Assembly (NCBI RefSeq): GCF_027942295.1
Contig: NZ_CP101416.1
Span: 372,001 to 436,000, forward strand
Length of the DNA: 64,000 nucleotides
Direction of reading: 5' to 3'
Source of the DNA: Pseudanabaena sp. Chao 1811
GTDB taxonomy: Bacteria > Cyanobacteriota > Cyanobacteriia > Pseudanabaenales > Pseudanabaenaceae
In this document: positions 19,541 through 28,867 of the stretch, piece after piece
How the letters are laid out: each line of letters starts with the position of its first letter
How positions within the stretch are numbered: position 1 is the stretch's first letter
Made by a program: the position numbers and the translations under genes
Notes under the pieces: model-generated
Told to the model about the DNA's origin: nothing
The model's database searches: none
Seen by the model: only the letters and a program-made list of their open reading frames with translations

Positions 19541-20501
19541 AGTACAAACTAGCAACATAGGACGCATAGCCGTTATACATTTGCGTAGCATAGCGATCGC
19601 CTGTTCCTAACATTTTTTCACTTGCCTGCGACCAGCGTGGATGCGGGATATTCGGATTGACATTAGCAGCAAAATCATATTCTTCGGGAATACGAGTGTT
19701 CCAAAATGTGGAAGGTTGGCGATCGCTAAATTCGATTTTCTCAATGGACTTGATACTCTTGTAACCATATTTCCAAGGCAAAACTAATCGAATCGGAGCG
19801 CCATGCTGTTTGGGTAATTCATGACCGTAAATACCAACAGCCATAAAAGCCAATTCATTCATCGCTTCTTTGATCGTTAATCCTTCCGTATAGGGCCAAG
19901 GCTGATTATGCAAAATCTGTCTGCTTGCCTGTTTAGTACGAAAAAATGTGGTGAACTTGACATGAGTAGCATTTGCTTTCGGTTCCACTAACTCGATTAA
20001 TCGCTTTAAAGGGAAGCCCATCCAAGGTACTGCCATTGCCCAAGCCTCCACACAGCGATGGCGATAGAGCCTCTCTTCGATGGGCATTTTGGCGATTAAG
20101 TCCTCGATCGCAAATTTCTGAGGCTTCGCTACTAGTCCCGTGACTTCTATCGTCCAAGGATGGGGCTGAAATTTATCCACATATTTCCATACATCTTTGT
20201 CTCCACTGAATTCATAGAAGTTGGTATAGACAGCCGCGCTATATTCTTCCGTAATTGGGCGATCGAGGGTAAAGGCAAGGTTGCGAGAGGCTGTAATTGC
20301 TTTCAGTCGTTCATTAGATATCTGTTGCTTGACGATCGCTTTTTTCTCTTCGAGGGTTTGACAACCTGCCAGCAACCCGATCATGCTTAGGCTCCCTAAA
20401 CCAGTACTCTTTAAAAATCGGCGACGATTCAGGTACACCGATTCTGATGTGGCTTGACTCTCGGGCAGAAACCAATCAGGAAGAATTTTGATCAAGGTCA
20501 T
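19539..20501 (-). CDS. msrP: protein-methionine-sulfoxide reductase, molybdenum subunit MsrP
   Basis: 320 residues of the sulfite-oxidase fold. A twin-arginine signal RRRFLK at 26-31 followed by a hydrophobic stretch ending LAGC points to export of the folded molybdopterin enzyme. The molybdenum-binding cysteine is C150 in HRCVEAWAMAVPW. It repairs oxidised methionine in exported proteins. The partner MsrQ heme membrane subunit is not next to it. Confidence 0.93.
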   Translation of the reverse strand: MTLIKILPDWFLPESQATSESVYLNRRRFLKSTGLGSLSMIGLLAGCQTLEEKKAIVKQQISNERLKAITASRNLAFTLDRPITEEYSAAVYTNFYEFSGDKDVWKYVDKFQPHPWTIEVTGLVAKPQKFAIEDLIAKMPIEERLYRHRCVEAWAMAVPWMGFPLKRLIELVEPKANATHVKFTTFFRTKQASRQILHNQPWPYTEGLTIKEAMNELAFMAVGIYGHELPKQHGAPIRLVLPWKYGYKSIKSIEKIEFSDRQPSTFWNTRIPEEYDFAANVNPNIPHPRWSQASEKMLGTGDRYATQMYNGYASYVASLY

Positions 20502-20551
20502 GGTTATAATTCCTAAAGCAATTTGCGATGAAACCTGCCAAAGCTTGTACT

Positions 20552-20594
20552 AATCTAATGAAATCTCCGCCGAAGGCGGAGATTTCATTAGATT
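20552..20594. repeat. 43-bp perfect palindrome, GAA loop
   Basis: 20-bp arms around GAA, in the gap between divergent msrP and rnhB, where a terminator would not be expected. It lies in the rnhB leader. Confidence 0.92.
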
Positions 20595-20620
20595 GCTGGA
20601 AAAGCACTATATTTACCATT

Positions 20621-21238
20621 ATGAACCGAGAAGATTTGCGATCACTAGAAATTGCCAACTATCCAGTTGCAGGAGTTGATGAAGTTGGTCGAGGTTGCCT
20701 TTTTGGTGAAGTGGTCGCCGTAGCAGTAATTTTGCCTATTGAGAAAATGGCATATTTAGCAGATTTAGGCGTAACTGATAGCAAAAAACTGTCGGCATCA
20801 AAGCGTGAGCATTTAGACAAGATCATTCGTGAAGTAGCGATCGCCTATGCAATTGGGACTGCCTCAGTTGCAGAAATCGATCAGATCAATATTCTCGCCG
20901 CAAGTTTGTTAGCTATGGAAAGGGCAATTTCTCAACTTAACCCACAGCCCAAGCATTGCTTGGTTGATGGTAATCAGCCTTTACGCTTTCAACTAATTGC
21001 GCCTATTCCCCAAACAACCGTAGTTCAGGGTGATTCCTTATCAATTTCTATTGCGGCGGCGAGTATTGTCGCAAAGGTGTGGCGCGATCGCCAAATGATC
21101 GAACTTGCCAAAACCTATACAGGATATGATATTGCTACGAATAAAGGCTATGGAACTCCTAAGCATCGAGAAGCGATTAAGAACCTTGGTTACACCGATC
21201 TCCATCGTCAAACATTTAAGATACGTGCAGCAAAATAA
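20621..21238 (+). CDS. rnhB: ribonuclease HII
   Basis: 205 residues from ATG 20621. Cleaves RNA in RNA-DNA hybrids and single ribonucleotides in DNA. The signature GVDEVGRG supplies D20 and E21; further acidic positions are in CLVDGN and VWRDRQM, and AASIVAKVWRD is typical. A longer in-frame reading from 20528 would translate the palindrome, so the later start is preferred. Confidence 0.95.
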   Translation: MNREDLRSLEIANYPVAGVDEVGRGCLFGEVVAVAVILPIEKMAYLADLGVTDSKKLSASKREHLDKIIREVAIAYAIGTASVAEIDQINILAASLLAMERAISQLNPQPKHCLVDGNQPLRFQLIAPIPQTTVVQGDSLSISIAAASIVAKVWRDRQMIELAKTYTGYDIATNKGYGTPKHREAIKNLGYTDLHRQTFKIRAAK

Positions 21239-21290
21239 TTTATAGGTTTTTAGAAGTTGCAAAGCAACTTCTAAAAACCTATAAATTATT
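21234..21290. repeat. 57-bp perfect palindrome, AAA loop
   Basis: 27-bp arms around AAA between convergent rnhB and the following minus-strand gene; it covers the ends of both. Probably a bidirectional transcription end. Confidence 0.92.
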
Positions 21291-21896
21291 CTCACATTCC
21301 TGAAAAGCTAAACGTAAAGCTCCTAAAGTCTTAGCGATATCATCAGAACTATACATTCCTGTTTCGTAGACTTCGTTGGTAAGGGTAAGTTTATAAAATA
21401 TCCATCCTTGCCCATTAGTAACAATTCCCAAAACATCAATCTCTTTTCCTACTTGCCGATTTTCCCATTGACAAGCTTGCATTTCTACTAAGCATTGAGC
21501 TAAACCCTGCTCAAAGTCATCGCGTTTAGCCTCGACAATACATAGGAATGGTGTATCTAAATAGTCTTGCCTAGCGGCAATTAAATAGTCAGCATTGCCA
21601 ATTAAAATATCACTTTCTATTTTGCCGCCTTTCCATATTTTGAGTTTGTCAATACTATCCATTGCTTCTTCGCAAAAAGCATCGATCAGCAGCTTTTTGG
21701 ATTCCTCATAACTCCGCAAATCGAAATTGCGATGTAAGCGCTCTAATCTTTTGATAAAAAATTCGCTAGGAGCGATCGCTAAATCTGGTAATTCCCAATG
21801 GGTTAAAGTTTTGATACCTAATTGCTTATAAGCAGATGCTAGATCAAAGCTAGAGAAGCTCTTTTTTTTAGGTTTTGATGGTTTAGTCTGTTTCAT
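21279..21896 (-). CDS. PD-(D/E)XK-like conserved hypothetical protein (paralogue)
   Basis: 205 residues. Core GNADYLIAARQ followed by FLCIVEAKRDDFEQGLAQCLVEM, then VLGIVTNGQGWIFYKL, the same layout as the 4135-4767 protein. The acidic residue and E-x-K pattern suggest a restriction-endonuclease-like fold. A basic N-terminus (KPSKPKKKS) precedes it. Function unknown; the next gene, pdhB, is divergent. Confidence 0.65.
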   Translation of the reverse strand: MKQTKPSKPKKKSFSSFDLASAYKQLGIKTLTHWELPDLAIAPSEFFIKRLERLHRNFDLRSYEESKKLLIDAFCEEAMDSIDKLKIWKGGKIESDILIGNADYLIAARQDYLDTPFLCIVEAKRDDFEQGLAQCLVEMQACQWENRQVGKEIDVLGIVTNGQGWIFYKLTLTNEVYETGMYSSDDIAKTLGALRLAFQECENNL

Positions 21897-22083
21897 ATAG
21901 ATGTAACTTGCTATCTTAAGGTTTGCCTACATCCTAACTAATGTGAATGATGGCAAGCCGTAGCTTTGCCTAAATTATGCTTAGTCTCAAGTTTTTGGTG
22001 TAAGTTTTGGTGCAAGATTTACACTTTGTAAAGTTATAATTGAGCGTTAGCCCCAATAACTATGTAGACATTAATAGATAAAT

Positions 22084-23058
22084 ATGGCAGAGGTTACTTT
22101 TTTTAACGCCCTCAGAGAGGCGATCGATGAGGAAATGGAGCGCGATCCAGCCGTTTATGTTCTAGGCGAAGACGTGGGGCATTATGGCGGCTCCTACAAA
22201 GTAACCAAAGACCTTTACAAGAAATACGGTGACTTGCGCCTCCTCGATACCCCGATCGCCGAAAACAGTTTTACAGGCTTAGCGATCGGTTCAGCCATGA
22301 CAGGCTTGCGCCCCATCGTTGAAGGCATGAACATGGGCTTCTTGCTACTCGCCTTTAACCAAATTTCTAACAACGCAGGGATGTTGCGCTATACCTCTGG
22401 TGGTAATTTCAAAATCCCAATCGTCATTCGTGGTCCTGGTGGTGTCGGTCGCAACCTCGGTGCAGAACATTCTCAGCGTCTTGAAACCTATTTCCAAGCA
22501 GTCCCGGGGATTAAGATGGTGGCTTGCTCCACACCTTACAATGCTAAAGGTTTACTAAAATCAGCGATTCGCAACGATAATCCGATCCTATTCTTCGAGC
22601 ATGTGTTGCTGTATAACCTCAAGGAAGATATTCCCGATGAGGAGTATTTACTGCCCCTAGATAAAGCGGAAATCGTGCGCGAAGGTAGCGATGTCACAAT
22701 TCTCACCTATTCGAGAATGCGCTATCACGTTCTCAAGGCTGTTGAGACTCTCGTTGATAAGGGCTACGATCCTGAAGTAATTGACTTGATTTCCTTGAAG
22801 CCTCTCGATCTGGAAACTATCGTTACCTCCTTGCGGAAAACCCATCGCATTGTCATCGTTGAAGAAGGAATGCGTTGTGCCAGTATCGGTTCCGAAATCA
22901 TCGCTTCGATCAATGACAATTACTTTGATGAGTTAGATGCACCAATTGTACGTCTTGCCGCTTTGGATGTTCCTACTCCCTATAATGGCGGATTGGAAAA
23001 CCTAACAATCCCTCAACCTGAAGATGTAATTGCAGCAGTTGAGAAGTTACTAGCTTAG
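22084..23058 (+). CDS. pdhB: pyruvate dehydrogenase E1 component, beta subunit
   Basis: 324 residues, full length. The beta subunit of the E1 heterotetramer that decarboxylates pyruvate with thiamine diphosphate before acetyl transfer to E2. Seen: the N-terminal [31 protein letters not shown], the [23 protein letters not shown] stretch and [14 protein letters not shown]-like region (here [15 protein letters not shown]), and a transketolase C-terminal domain. The alpha subunit is not nearby, as usual in cyanobacteria. A TATAAT at 22035-22040 is a candidate -10 box. Confidence 0.95.
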   Translation: MAEVTFFNALREAIDEEMERDPAVYVLGEDVGHYGGSYKVTKDLYKKYGDLRLLDTPIAENSFTGLAIGSAMTGLRPIVEGMNMGFLLLAFNQISNNAGMLRYTSGGNFKIPIVIRGPGGVGRNLGAEHSQRLETYFQAVPGIKMVACSTPYNAKGLLKSAIRNDNPILFFEHVLLYNLKEDIPDEEYLLPLDKAEIVREGSDVTILTYSRMRYHVLKAVETLVDKGYDPEVIDLISLKPLDLETIVTSLRKTHRIVIVEEGMRCASIGSEIIASINDNYFDELDAPIVRLAALDVPTPYNGGLENLTIPQPEDVIAAVEKLLA

Positions 23059-23073
23059 AACTTCACCTATACC

Positions 23074-23112
23074 AAAAAGAAGATACGTTGCGTTGCGATG
23101 TGTCTTCTTTTT
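23074..23112 (+). terminator. pdhB terminator hairpin
   Basis: 13-bp arms (AAAAAGAAGATAC with one G-T pair) followed by a run of T, 15 bases after the pdhB stop. Confidence 0.7.
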
Positions 23113-23121
23113 TTATGCAAA

Positions 23122-23376
23122 TTAAGCGGCTTGAGCAGATTGATAAATTATTTGATTAGGAACTGAAACCCAGACCCGAAATAGTTCTCCGTCTGGAGTG
23201 ATCAATACGGCAAAGCCTAGATCGAGGTCTTTTCTAGAAGCTGCGATCGCTTGATCGAGATTGCTATAGGATTGATCAGCTACAAAAGTTTTGCCTAAAA
23301 AAACAAGCCCTTGTTCTCGACCAGCAAGGGTAATGACTTCTATGGAACGAGTATCATTTAAGGAGTTGAGGATCAT
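23122..23376 (-). CDS. conserved hypothetical protein
   Basis: 84 residues, no recognised domain. It reads as a small soluble alpha/beta protein (EVITLAGREQGLVFLGKTFV, AVLITPDGELFRVWV). Codon use is ordinary for the window. It ends at the pdhB terminator. Confidence 0.6.
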   Translation of the reverse strand: MILNSLNDTRSIEVITLAGREQGLVFLGKTFVADQSYSNLDQAIAASRKDLDLGFAVLITPDGELFRVWVSVPNQIIYQSAQAA

Positions 23377-23520
23377 AAACTTGAAGCGATAAAAGAACTT
23401 GACTATAGATTTAAGTATCTATTTCTATAGGTGTTTAGACAGCGATCGCTAGTTCCTGTTCCTGTGATGTCAAAATTGATGGCTAGTGATATTGATCACC
23501 AACTTCCCTACATTAAAAAG

Positions 23521-23551
23521 GCTAGTTGCGGTGCGAAGCGTCGCAACTAGC
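23521..23551. repeat. 31-bp palindrome, GAA loop
   Basis: 14-bp arms around GAA with two G-T pairs, downstream of the DUF4079 gene. Confidence 0.75.
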
Positions 23552-23560
23552 TGAATAGAA

Positions 23561-24265
23561 TCATTTAACCTGTGGACAGACTTTATTAGTGAAATCACAT
23601 TTGCCAAGGTACGATGCCTGCCAACTAGGAGCAATATCTAATAAATCCCTTGCGCCTGTAATTCCTTGTCCTAGAAATAGTAATAGAGCTAGACAATTGA
23701 GAATGATATGGGCTGTCCGCCAACGATCGCTTTTGTCTTTGTAAATATCTTGGGTGATCGCCACAGAAATAATCATCAAAATTGCTGAAGCAACACCATA
23801 GTAATAATGGGAAATAAACCATTGGCGATCGAGTCGATAAACCTCTGGCTGACAGCCGATCACAATCAATCCCATACTTGTCAGTCCCGCAAAGACCACT
23901 TTCCAAATTGTCACTTTGCTCCGACAAAGAAATGTCATTGATGCGGTAGTCACGATAAACATCACAGCAACAAAGACAACTCGCAATGGATCTGTTGTTA
24001 AAACATCTTTCGCAATCATTTTGGAGGTTATGGCAAATGCCAAGCCTATTAATGCTACGCCGACAACGGCAATACTCAACCACAGTCCAGTTTCTACATG
24101 TTCAGAACCAACAACTGGCGGGATTTTACTCTTTTCTCCAGCTTTAGTGATGAGGCGACGCTGACGCACAAGGATAGCGCGATTGACGACCATGCCAATT
24201 AAGGGAAATACAATGACAACTGCGATCGCAGGATGTAATAAAGCAAAGGCATCTTTTAAATCCAT
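23561..24265 (-). CDS. DUF4079 membrane protein
   Basis: 234 residues with about six hydrophobic segments, starting LHPAIAVVIVFPLIGMVVNRAIL and including FISHYYYGVASAILMIISVAIT and HIILNCLALLLFLGQGITGARDLL. The histidine-bearing helices recall cytochrome b561-like folds. Cyanobacterial family of unknown function. Confidence 0.8.
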   Translation of the reverse strand: MDLKDAFALLHPAIAVVIVFPLIGMVVNRAILVRQRRLITKAGEKSKIPPVVGSEHVETGLWLSIAVVGVALIGLAFAITSKMIAKDVLTTDPLRVVFVAVMFIVTTASMTFLCRSKVTIWKVVFAGLTSMGLIVIGCQPEVYRLDRQWFISHYYYGVASAILMIISVAITQDIYKDKSDRWRTAHIILNCLALLLFLGQGITGARDLLDIAPSWQASYLGKCDFTNKVCPQVK

Positions 24266-24372
24266 AAAATCCTCGTAATATCATAAATGCGAGCGAGTCA
24301 GTTAGCGGAACTGCCTACTCTCTGATATGGATAATATAGAGCTAATCAATTACATGATTTGCTGACCAGTTA

Positions 24373-24446
24373 TCGGAATGTTGGGATTTGAACCCAAGAC
24401 CCCCACTACCCCAAAGTGGTGCGCTACCAAGCTGCGCTACATCCCG
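24373..24446 (-). tRNA. tRNA-Pro (GGG)
   Basis: 74 nt. Acceptor CGGGATG pairs with CATTCCG, the D stem is GCGC, the anticodon stem CCACT/AGTGG encloses loop TTGGGGT with anticodon GGG, and the T arm TTGGGTTCAAATCCCAA is standard. CCA is not encoded. Confidence 0.96.
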
Positions 24447-24558
24447 TTGCATTTTTGATGCTTTCCTATCATAACATAACTGTTAGCAAAATTTGCATAC
24501 TGACAAAATAAATTGCTCAAATATTCTCTAAGTAGCTATGCTTAATTAAATATAAAAC

Positions 24559-24603
24559 CCCAAAAGCTATAGCACACGCTGCGCGTGTGCTATAGCTTTT
24601 GGG
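24559..24603. repeat. 45-bp perfect palindrome, TGC loop
   Basis: 21-bp arms around TGC, immediately after the stop of the next minus-strand gene. Confidence 0.92.
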
Positions 24604-24606
24604 TAC

Positions 24607-25179
24607 TTACTTGCCCAAATTACGTTTGAGGCGCTCAAGCTCTTCATCCATCTCCCAACGTCGAAATGTTTCTTCTAGCTTGTCATTAGGATCGCGGAAG
24701 GGAGGCGTGTAGAGATTATCCCAGTTTAAGGGTGTGCTAGCAGGAGATTTTGCCTTAGCAGCTTTGGCAGCCTCTGCAATTTTAGCTTGCACCTCCTTAC
24801 GCCGTTCTTGGATTTGAACTTGCAAGGATTGGCTATCGATCGCCCGTTTTTTAACTAGTTCCATCTGCGCCCAGATTTGATTACCTTGACGCAAGAGTGC
24901 AGCTTCTCGCTCTTTAGCTAGATTTGCTAAATCTGGACGATCAAAGGATTCCGCCTTGACGGTGCGATCGTGCCAGACACGGATCTCTTCGGCTATTTCC
25001 AGAATGCGATCCTGTAGATTTTTTTCTTCTTGCTTAGAAGTAATAATTAATTTCGCAATTTCCTCTTCTTGCTGGCGTAACTTATCTTCGAGGATTTGCA
25101 ATTCGATTTGGGGATTATTGCGAATAAACTCCTCTAGACGAGTTTCTAAAAAGCGAGATATATCCTCTAGTAACCCCAT
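24607..25179 (-). CDS. TIGR04376-like coiled-coil protein
   Basis: 190 residues, strongly helical and charged (LEDKLRQQEEEIAKLIITSKQEEKN), with a C-terminal conserved end RWEMDEELERLKRNLGK. It matches my memory of the cyanobacterial family TIGR04376, function unknown. It may be co-transcribed with the upstream gene (34-bp gap). Confidence 0.75.
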   Translation of the reverse strand: MGLLEDISRFLETRLEEFIRNNPQIELQILEDKLRQQEEEIAKLIITSKQEEKNLQDRILEIAEEIRVWHDRTVKAESFDRPDLANLAKEREAALLRQGNQIWAQMELVKKRAIDSQSLQVQIQERRKEVQAKIAEAAKAAKAKSPASTPLNWDNLYTPPFRDPNDKLEETFRRWEMDEELERLKRNLGK

Positions 25180-25213
25180 ATATTTTCCTTAGCTAGTTAA
25201 TTTTTGAGATTTT

Positions 25214-26332
25214 TTAGAACTTCTGTCCAACCAATATGGTTTTAGTTTCTCTACCCCGTTTCGCCACAATCTCTTGTTGACTGACACGGGCTAAGACCCA
25301 GCCTGTATTGCCGATCGCCTTGCCTAGTCCAATGGACTGGACTGAACCGTTCATATCAAACATGGCTGTCGAGCGATCGCCCAAGTCCAGAACACCGATT
25401 AATGTATATGATGGCACAGGAGCCGCCGCTTGAGTAGATACAGCGTTTGGTCTGGCATTGGCTGTAGAGTTAGACACATCAATTGAGTTGCCCGATGTGA
25501 CAGGTGGTAAGGCGAGGGGCGAGGGCAGATTGCCACTATTGGAATTATTGAGTGTCGGTGGTTGATAGACAGGCACATACATCGGTTGCTGTATCCCGTT
25601 CATCAAGGGATTCGTGCCAATCGGTAGAGGCATCGTACCCGCTAAAGGAGCTGCCATTAGAGGAAGATTGCTGCCAATATTGCCATTGGAATTAGCCGCG
25701 ATCGCCCGATTTTTATCAACGATATCTGACAACATTCGCTTAATTTCGTCAGCAAAGGGTTTATTGTCAGGAGTATTTTTAGTATTAGCGGTGACAACGC
25801 TAACTGATTGTCTGCCTAACCAAATGCCATGATTCACTGTCCACATCACTGCGGCGAGCAGGGCTGAGCTACAGGCAAGAATTAATAAAATGCGATCTAG
25901 TAAACTTGACTTTTGAACTGTGGGGTCAGGTGGGCTAGGCGGAATATTGGACGGTGGTTCTGGATTCCGCATAATGTAGGGTTGAATCCAGAGTACATCT
26001 TGCTTAGAAATGGGTGGTAAGGAGATATCAGCAAGATTTAGCTTTGTAATGTTAACGGTGTCTTTGGAGGTGGATATGTCTTGGCTATTTGGCTCAAATT
26101 TTGATATAGCAACTATGTCTGAGCTTGAAGAGGTTGCAGAAGCATAGGGAGCTGACTTTTTAGGTTGCACTTTTGGGGATTTAGATCCCTGCGATCGCTT
26201 TTTAGCATAATCAACATGAAGAGTACTTTCCACCTCCCCAAATAAATCATCCATTAAGTGATCAACGTTGTCCGTATAGGCATCAACGTCTTGAGTTACA
26301 TAAAACTGATTTTTATCTGTGTTTTGCATCAT
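25214..26332 (-). CDS. single-pass membrane protein with PilP/GspC-like C-terminus
   Basis: 372 residues. A polar, low-complexity N-terminus with VDHLMDDLFGEVE is followed by one membrane segment (about 150-170, LLILACSSALLAAVMW), a proline/asparagine-rich linker, and a C-terminal beta domain (YTLIGVLDLGDRSTAMFDMNG, IGNTGWVLARVSQQEIVAKRG). That last part resembles the small pilot-protein domain of pilus/secretion systems (PilP, GspC). The resemblance is by eye only. Confidence 0.5.
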   Translation of the reverse strand: MMQNTDKNQFYVTQDVDAYTDNVDHLMDDLFGEVESTLHVDYAKKRSQGSKSPKVQPKKSAPYASATSSSSDIVAISKFEPNSQDISTSKDTVNITKLNLADISLPPISKQDVLWIQPYIMRNPEPPSNIPPSPPDPTVQKSSLLDRILLILACSSALLAAVMWTVNHGIWLGRQSVSVVTANTKNTPDNKPFADEIKRMLSDIVDKNRAIAANSNGNIGSNLPLMAAPLAGTMPLPIGTNPLMNGIQQPMYVPVYQPPTLNNSNSGNLPSPLALPPVTSGNSIDVSNSTANARPNAVSTQAAAPVPSYTLIGVLDLGDRSTAMFDMNGSVQSIGLGKAIGNTGWVLARVSQQEIVAKRGRETKTILVGQKF

Positions 26333-26636
26333 ATGCAGACCTTATTCACTCCATTATTCACACGCACTCACCACAAAAACTGCCATACTCAATAAAGTGC
26401 TGTTGGAATAGCTATCTTAGCCAAATCAGAATACTTGAAAGTTGTCTCGAAAAAAATAAGAAAAAATAATACTGGTAAGTGATACCACAGATCAGCCCTT
26501 AACGCTACAACTTTAGGTTAGATTGCGTAAATCTTTTTAAATCATTTTAAGTCGTTTATACAGTAAAGGCAGCGCTGAGCGCTGCCTTTGGTCAGATTAC
26601 AGAGGCGATCGCGCCCTCCTTCTGTGGTACAGGGGG
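26333..26636. other. intergenic gap of about 300 bp
   Basis: AT-rich, no coding sequence seen. It holds one 25-bp palindrome (26565-26589) near its end. Confidence 0.7.
26565..26589. repeat. 25-bp perfect palindrome, TGA loop
   Basis: 11-bp arms (AAAGGCAGCGC) around TGA, downstream of the DUF1517 gene. Confidence 0.85.
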
Positions 26637-27617
26637 TTAAATTCTTACTAGATCTGGATATACGGTTAAAACTTCATCATTGGTGAGTGTATAGTTCTCC
26701 GACTGAGGCTCCCACAGGATTTCTACAGCTAAGAGGTTATCTTCAGGTACAGAACCGATCACTGATAGAGCTGCTTGTAAATCTTCAGAAGATCTCAAGG
26801 TGGGTAGCTTAGTGAGGGAATCACCTGCGACTGCTAATAGCATGGTCACTACAATATATTCGCTAGGATCTTCGAGACTCAGACTACCCTCACTAGGTAG
26901 AGATGCCGCAGTTTTACCCTGTAGCACGCGCCCACCGACATTACTTAAAGTTTCCGCGTTAAGCTTGCTACGCTCAGACATGACTAAACTATTAAATTTT
27001 TGTTCAGCAAGGGCAAACTTGGTGTTTTCGCTACCGCTACTAACATATACCCAATATTCAGGATGACGCATTAGGGAAACAGCCGTTTCGCGGGTAACGG
27101 TGGCTAAACCTTCGGAAGAAGATGTATCAGACTCCAGAGCCAAACGGGTTAGCTCTTGTTGGAGCGATCGCGCAGAGGCAAGGAGCCCAACTTGGATTTT
27201 GGCAACGCTCACTTTGCTGTCCATGCCTGTAATACCTTCGCCATCACCACGACCACGAAAGGCTTGCATGATTGCGCCTGCAACAATTACCAATAGCAAT
27301 AGGGTAAATAAGCCGCCACCCATGCCACCACCAAAAAACATAGGTAAGAAGAAAAATCCACCACCACCATTGTTGTAGTAGGGAGTGGTACTACCACTAT
27401 AGTTAGGGTTCGATGGTGCAGAGCGGCTGGGAGCAGATTTGAAAGAGCTACCGCCAATTCTGCCACCTGAACGCTTAGCAAAAGCTTCGTGGGCATTACC
27501 AAAGATTGTCATTGCTACTAGGGATATTGCAACCAGTGATCGCGTCCAGACCTTAACGTTATTTTTCATCTTTTTCATAAATTCTGGGCTAAAAATTTTC
27601 ATAGGTAAAAGCGACAT
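26637..27617 (-). CDS. DUF1517 membrane protein
   Basis: 326 residues. N-terminal signal-like segment (VAISLVAMTIFGNAHEAFA), then RSGGRIGGSSF, a Gly/Phe-rich region, a second membrane helix (GLFTLLLLVIVAGAIMQAF) and a soluble C-terminal domain with KVSVAKIQVGLLASARSLQ, the DUF1517 hallmark. The family is shared by cyanobacteria and plastids; function unknown. In-frame ATGs also occur at residues 6, 14 and 17, so the start is uncertain. Confidence 0.85.
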   Translation of the reverse strand: MSLLPMKIFSPEFMKKMKNNVKVWTRSLVAISLVAMTIFGNAHEAFAKRSGGRIGGSSFKSAPSRSAPSNPNYSGSTTPYYNNGGGGFFFLPMFFGGGMGGGLFTLLLLVIVAGAIMQAFRGRGDGEGITGMDSKVSVAKIQVGLLASARSLQQELTRLALESDTSSSEGLATVTRETAVSLMRHPEYWVYVSSGSENTKFALAEQKFNSLVMSERSKLNAETLSNVGGRVLQGKTAASLPSEGSLSLEDPSEYIVVTMLLAVAGDSLTKLPTLRSSEDLQAALSVIGSVPEDNLLAVEILWEPQSENYTLTNDEVLTVYPDLVRI

Positions 27618-27749
27618 AACTAAAAACTTGTCTATAGATGTTCTAACCCTATTTTAACTCTAGTCAAGAGGTCTAGGTTTTGAAGTGAGTTATTGGAATT
27701 AAATGTAGGACGAGTTAGCGATCGCGTAACCCATCATATTTGTTTAATT

Positions 27750-27777
27750 GGATGCGTTAGTGCAACGTAACGCATCC
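27750..27777. repeat. short inverted repeat GGATGCGTTA
   Basis: 10-bp arms, 8-base loop, of a palindrome type (GGATGCGTTA...TAACGCATCC) that I recall as widespread in cyanobacteria. It lies just after the gshB stop codon. Confidence 0.75.
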
Positions 27778-27782
27778 TACAA

Positions 27783-28742
27783 CTAAAAACTTGCTAGCCA
27801 ATCCATCACGCGATCGCCTAAAGATACTCCATCGAGACGATCAATTTCGCGTACACCTGTGGGACTAGTGACATTCACTTCCGTCAGATAGCCGCCAATC
27901 ACATCGATACCCACAAATATTAAGCCATCACGCTTGAGGGTGGGGGCAAGTTGAGTACATATTTCTCTTTCGCGATCTGTAATATCCACTTGCACAGCAC
28001 TACCTCCTGCTGCCATGTTGCCGCGAAATTCCCCTGATTTTGGAACTCGATTTACTGCACCAATGGGTTCGCCATCAAGGAGAATAATCCGCTTATCACC
28101 CAATTGAGCATCGGGCAAGTATTCCTGTACCATTACAGGGGTTTTACCAATATTGGTACTGATTTCGATTAGGGAGTTAATATTGCGATCGCCTGTTTCT
28201 AAAAATAGAATTCCTTCACCACCTTTGCCACCCAAAGGTTTCATCACGGCTTTTCCTTCCGTTTTCACAAAGTCGATAATTGTCCCTTTATCAGCAGTGA
28301 CGATGGTTTTGGGAATCGCGCCTGTAAACTGCAAAGCATACATCTTCTCATTTGCCGCACGAATGCCTTGTGGGGAGTTGAGAACTTTAGTCTTCAGAGG
28401 ATCTACATAATCGAGAATATAGGTAGCATAGAGATATTCGGTTGTCACAGGTGGATCGGGACGCATCCACACAAACTGCATATTCTCTAAGGGTTGAAAA
28501 GATCCTGCCGCCACTTCATACCAAGGATTGGGAACTTGCCATTTTCCATTAACAAGGGGAATAGGATGAATCTTGGTCGCTTGGAGAAATGCCCATGCTT
28601 TGCCATCTCTAACACTAAGCGTATTCATATCCGTGATAAATACTTCATAGCCCCTGCGACAAGCTGCTTCCATTAGCGCAACACTAGTGTCATGGGCGGG
28701 ATCGAGTCTAGCGATCGGATCGATAATAAAGGCAAGTTTCAT
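27783..28742 (-). CDS. gshB: glutathione synthetase
   Basis: 319 residues, ATP-grasp enzyme joining gamma-glutamylcysteine and glycine. Seen: the N-terminal LAFIIDPIARLDPAHDTSVALMEAA, the phrase FVWMRPDPPVTTEYLYATY, the ATP-grasp loop KPLGGKGGEGILFLE, and C-terminal DVIGGYLTEVNVTSPTG. Full length. Glutathione reductase is encoded at 50881-52248. Confidence 0.97.
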   Translation of the reverse strand: MKLAFIIDPIARLDPAHDTSVALMEAACRRGYEVFITDMNTLSVRDGKAWAFLQATKIHPIPLVNGKWQVPNPWYEVAAGSFQPLENMQFVWMRPDPPVTTEYLYATYILDYVDPLKTKVLNSPQGIRAANEKMYALQFTGAIPKTIVTADKGTIIDFVKTEGKAVMKPLGGKGGEGILFLETGDRNINSLIEISTNIGKTPVMVQEYLPDAQLGDKRIILLDGEPIGAVNRVPKSGEFRGNMAAGGSAVQVDITDREREICTQLAPTLKRDGLIFVGIDVIGGYLTEVNVTSPTGVREIDRLDGVSLGDRVMDWLASF

Positions 28743-28833
28743 TGTTCACAGCAATTTCATGCTTAGCTATTTTAGCCATAATATAGCGACAGATATCGAT
28801 CGTCACCTACACAAGTGCATGAAATCTCAAAGA

Positions 28834-28860
28834 TATAGGTGACGCAAAGCGCCACCTATA
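28834..28860. repeat. 27-bp palindrome, AAA loop
   Basis: 12-bp arms (TATAGGTGACGC) with one mismatch around AAA, just after the aar stop codon. Confidence 0.75.
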
Positions 28861-28867
28861 ATCTCCA

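Noticed and set aside
20528-20620. N-terminal extension of RNase HII
   Set aside because: The extra frame translates the palindrome at 20552-20594; the family N-terminus fits ATG 20621.
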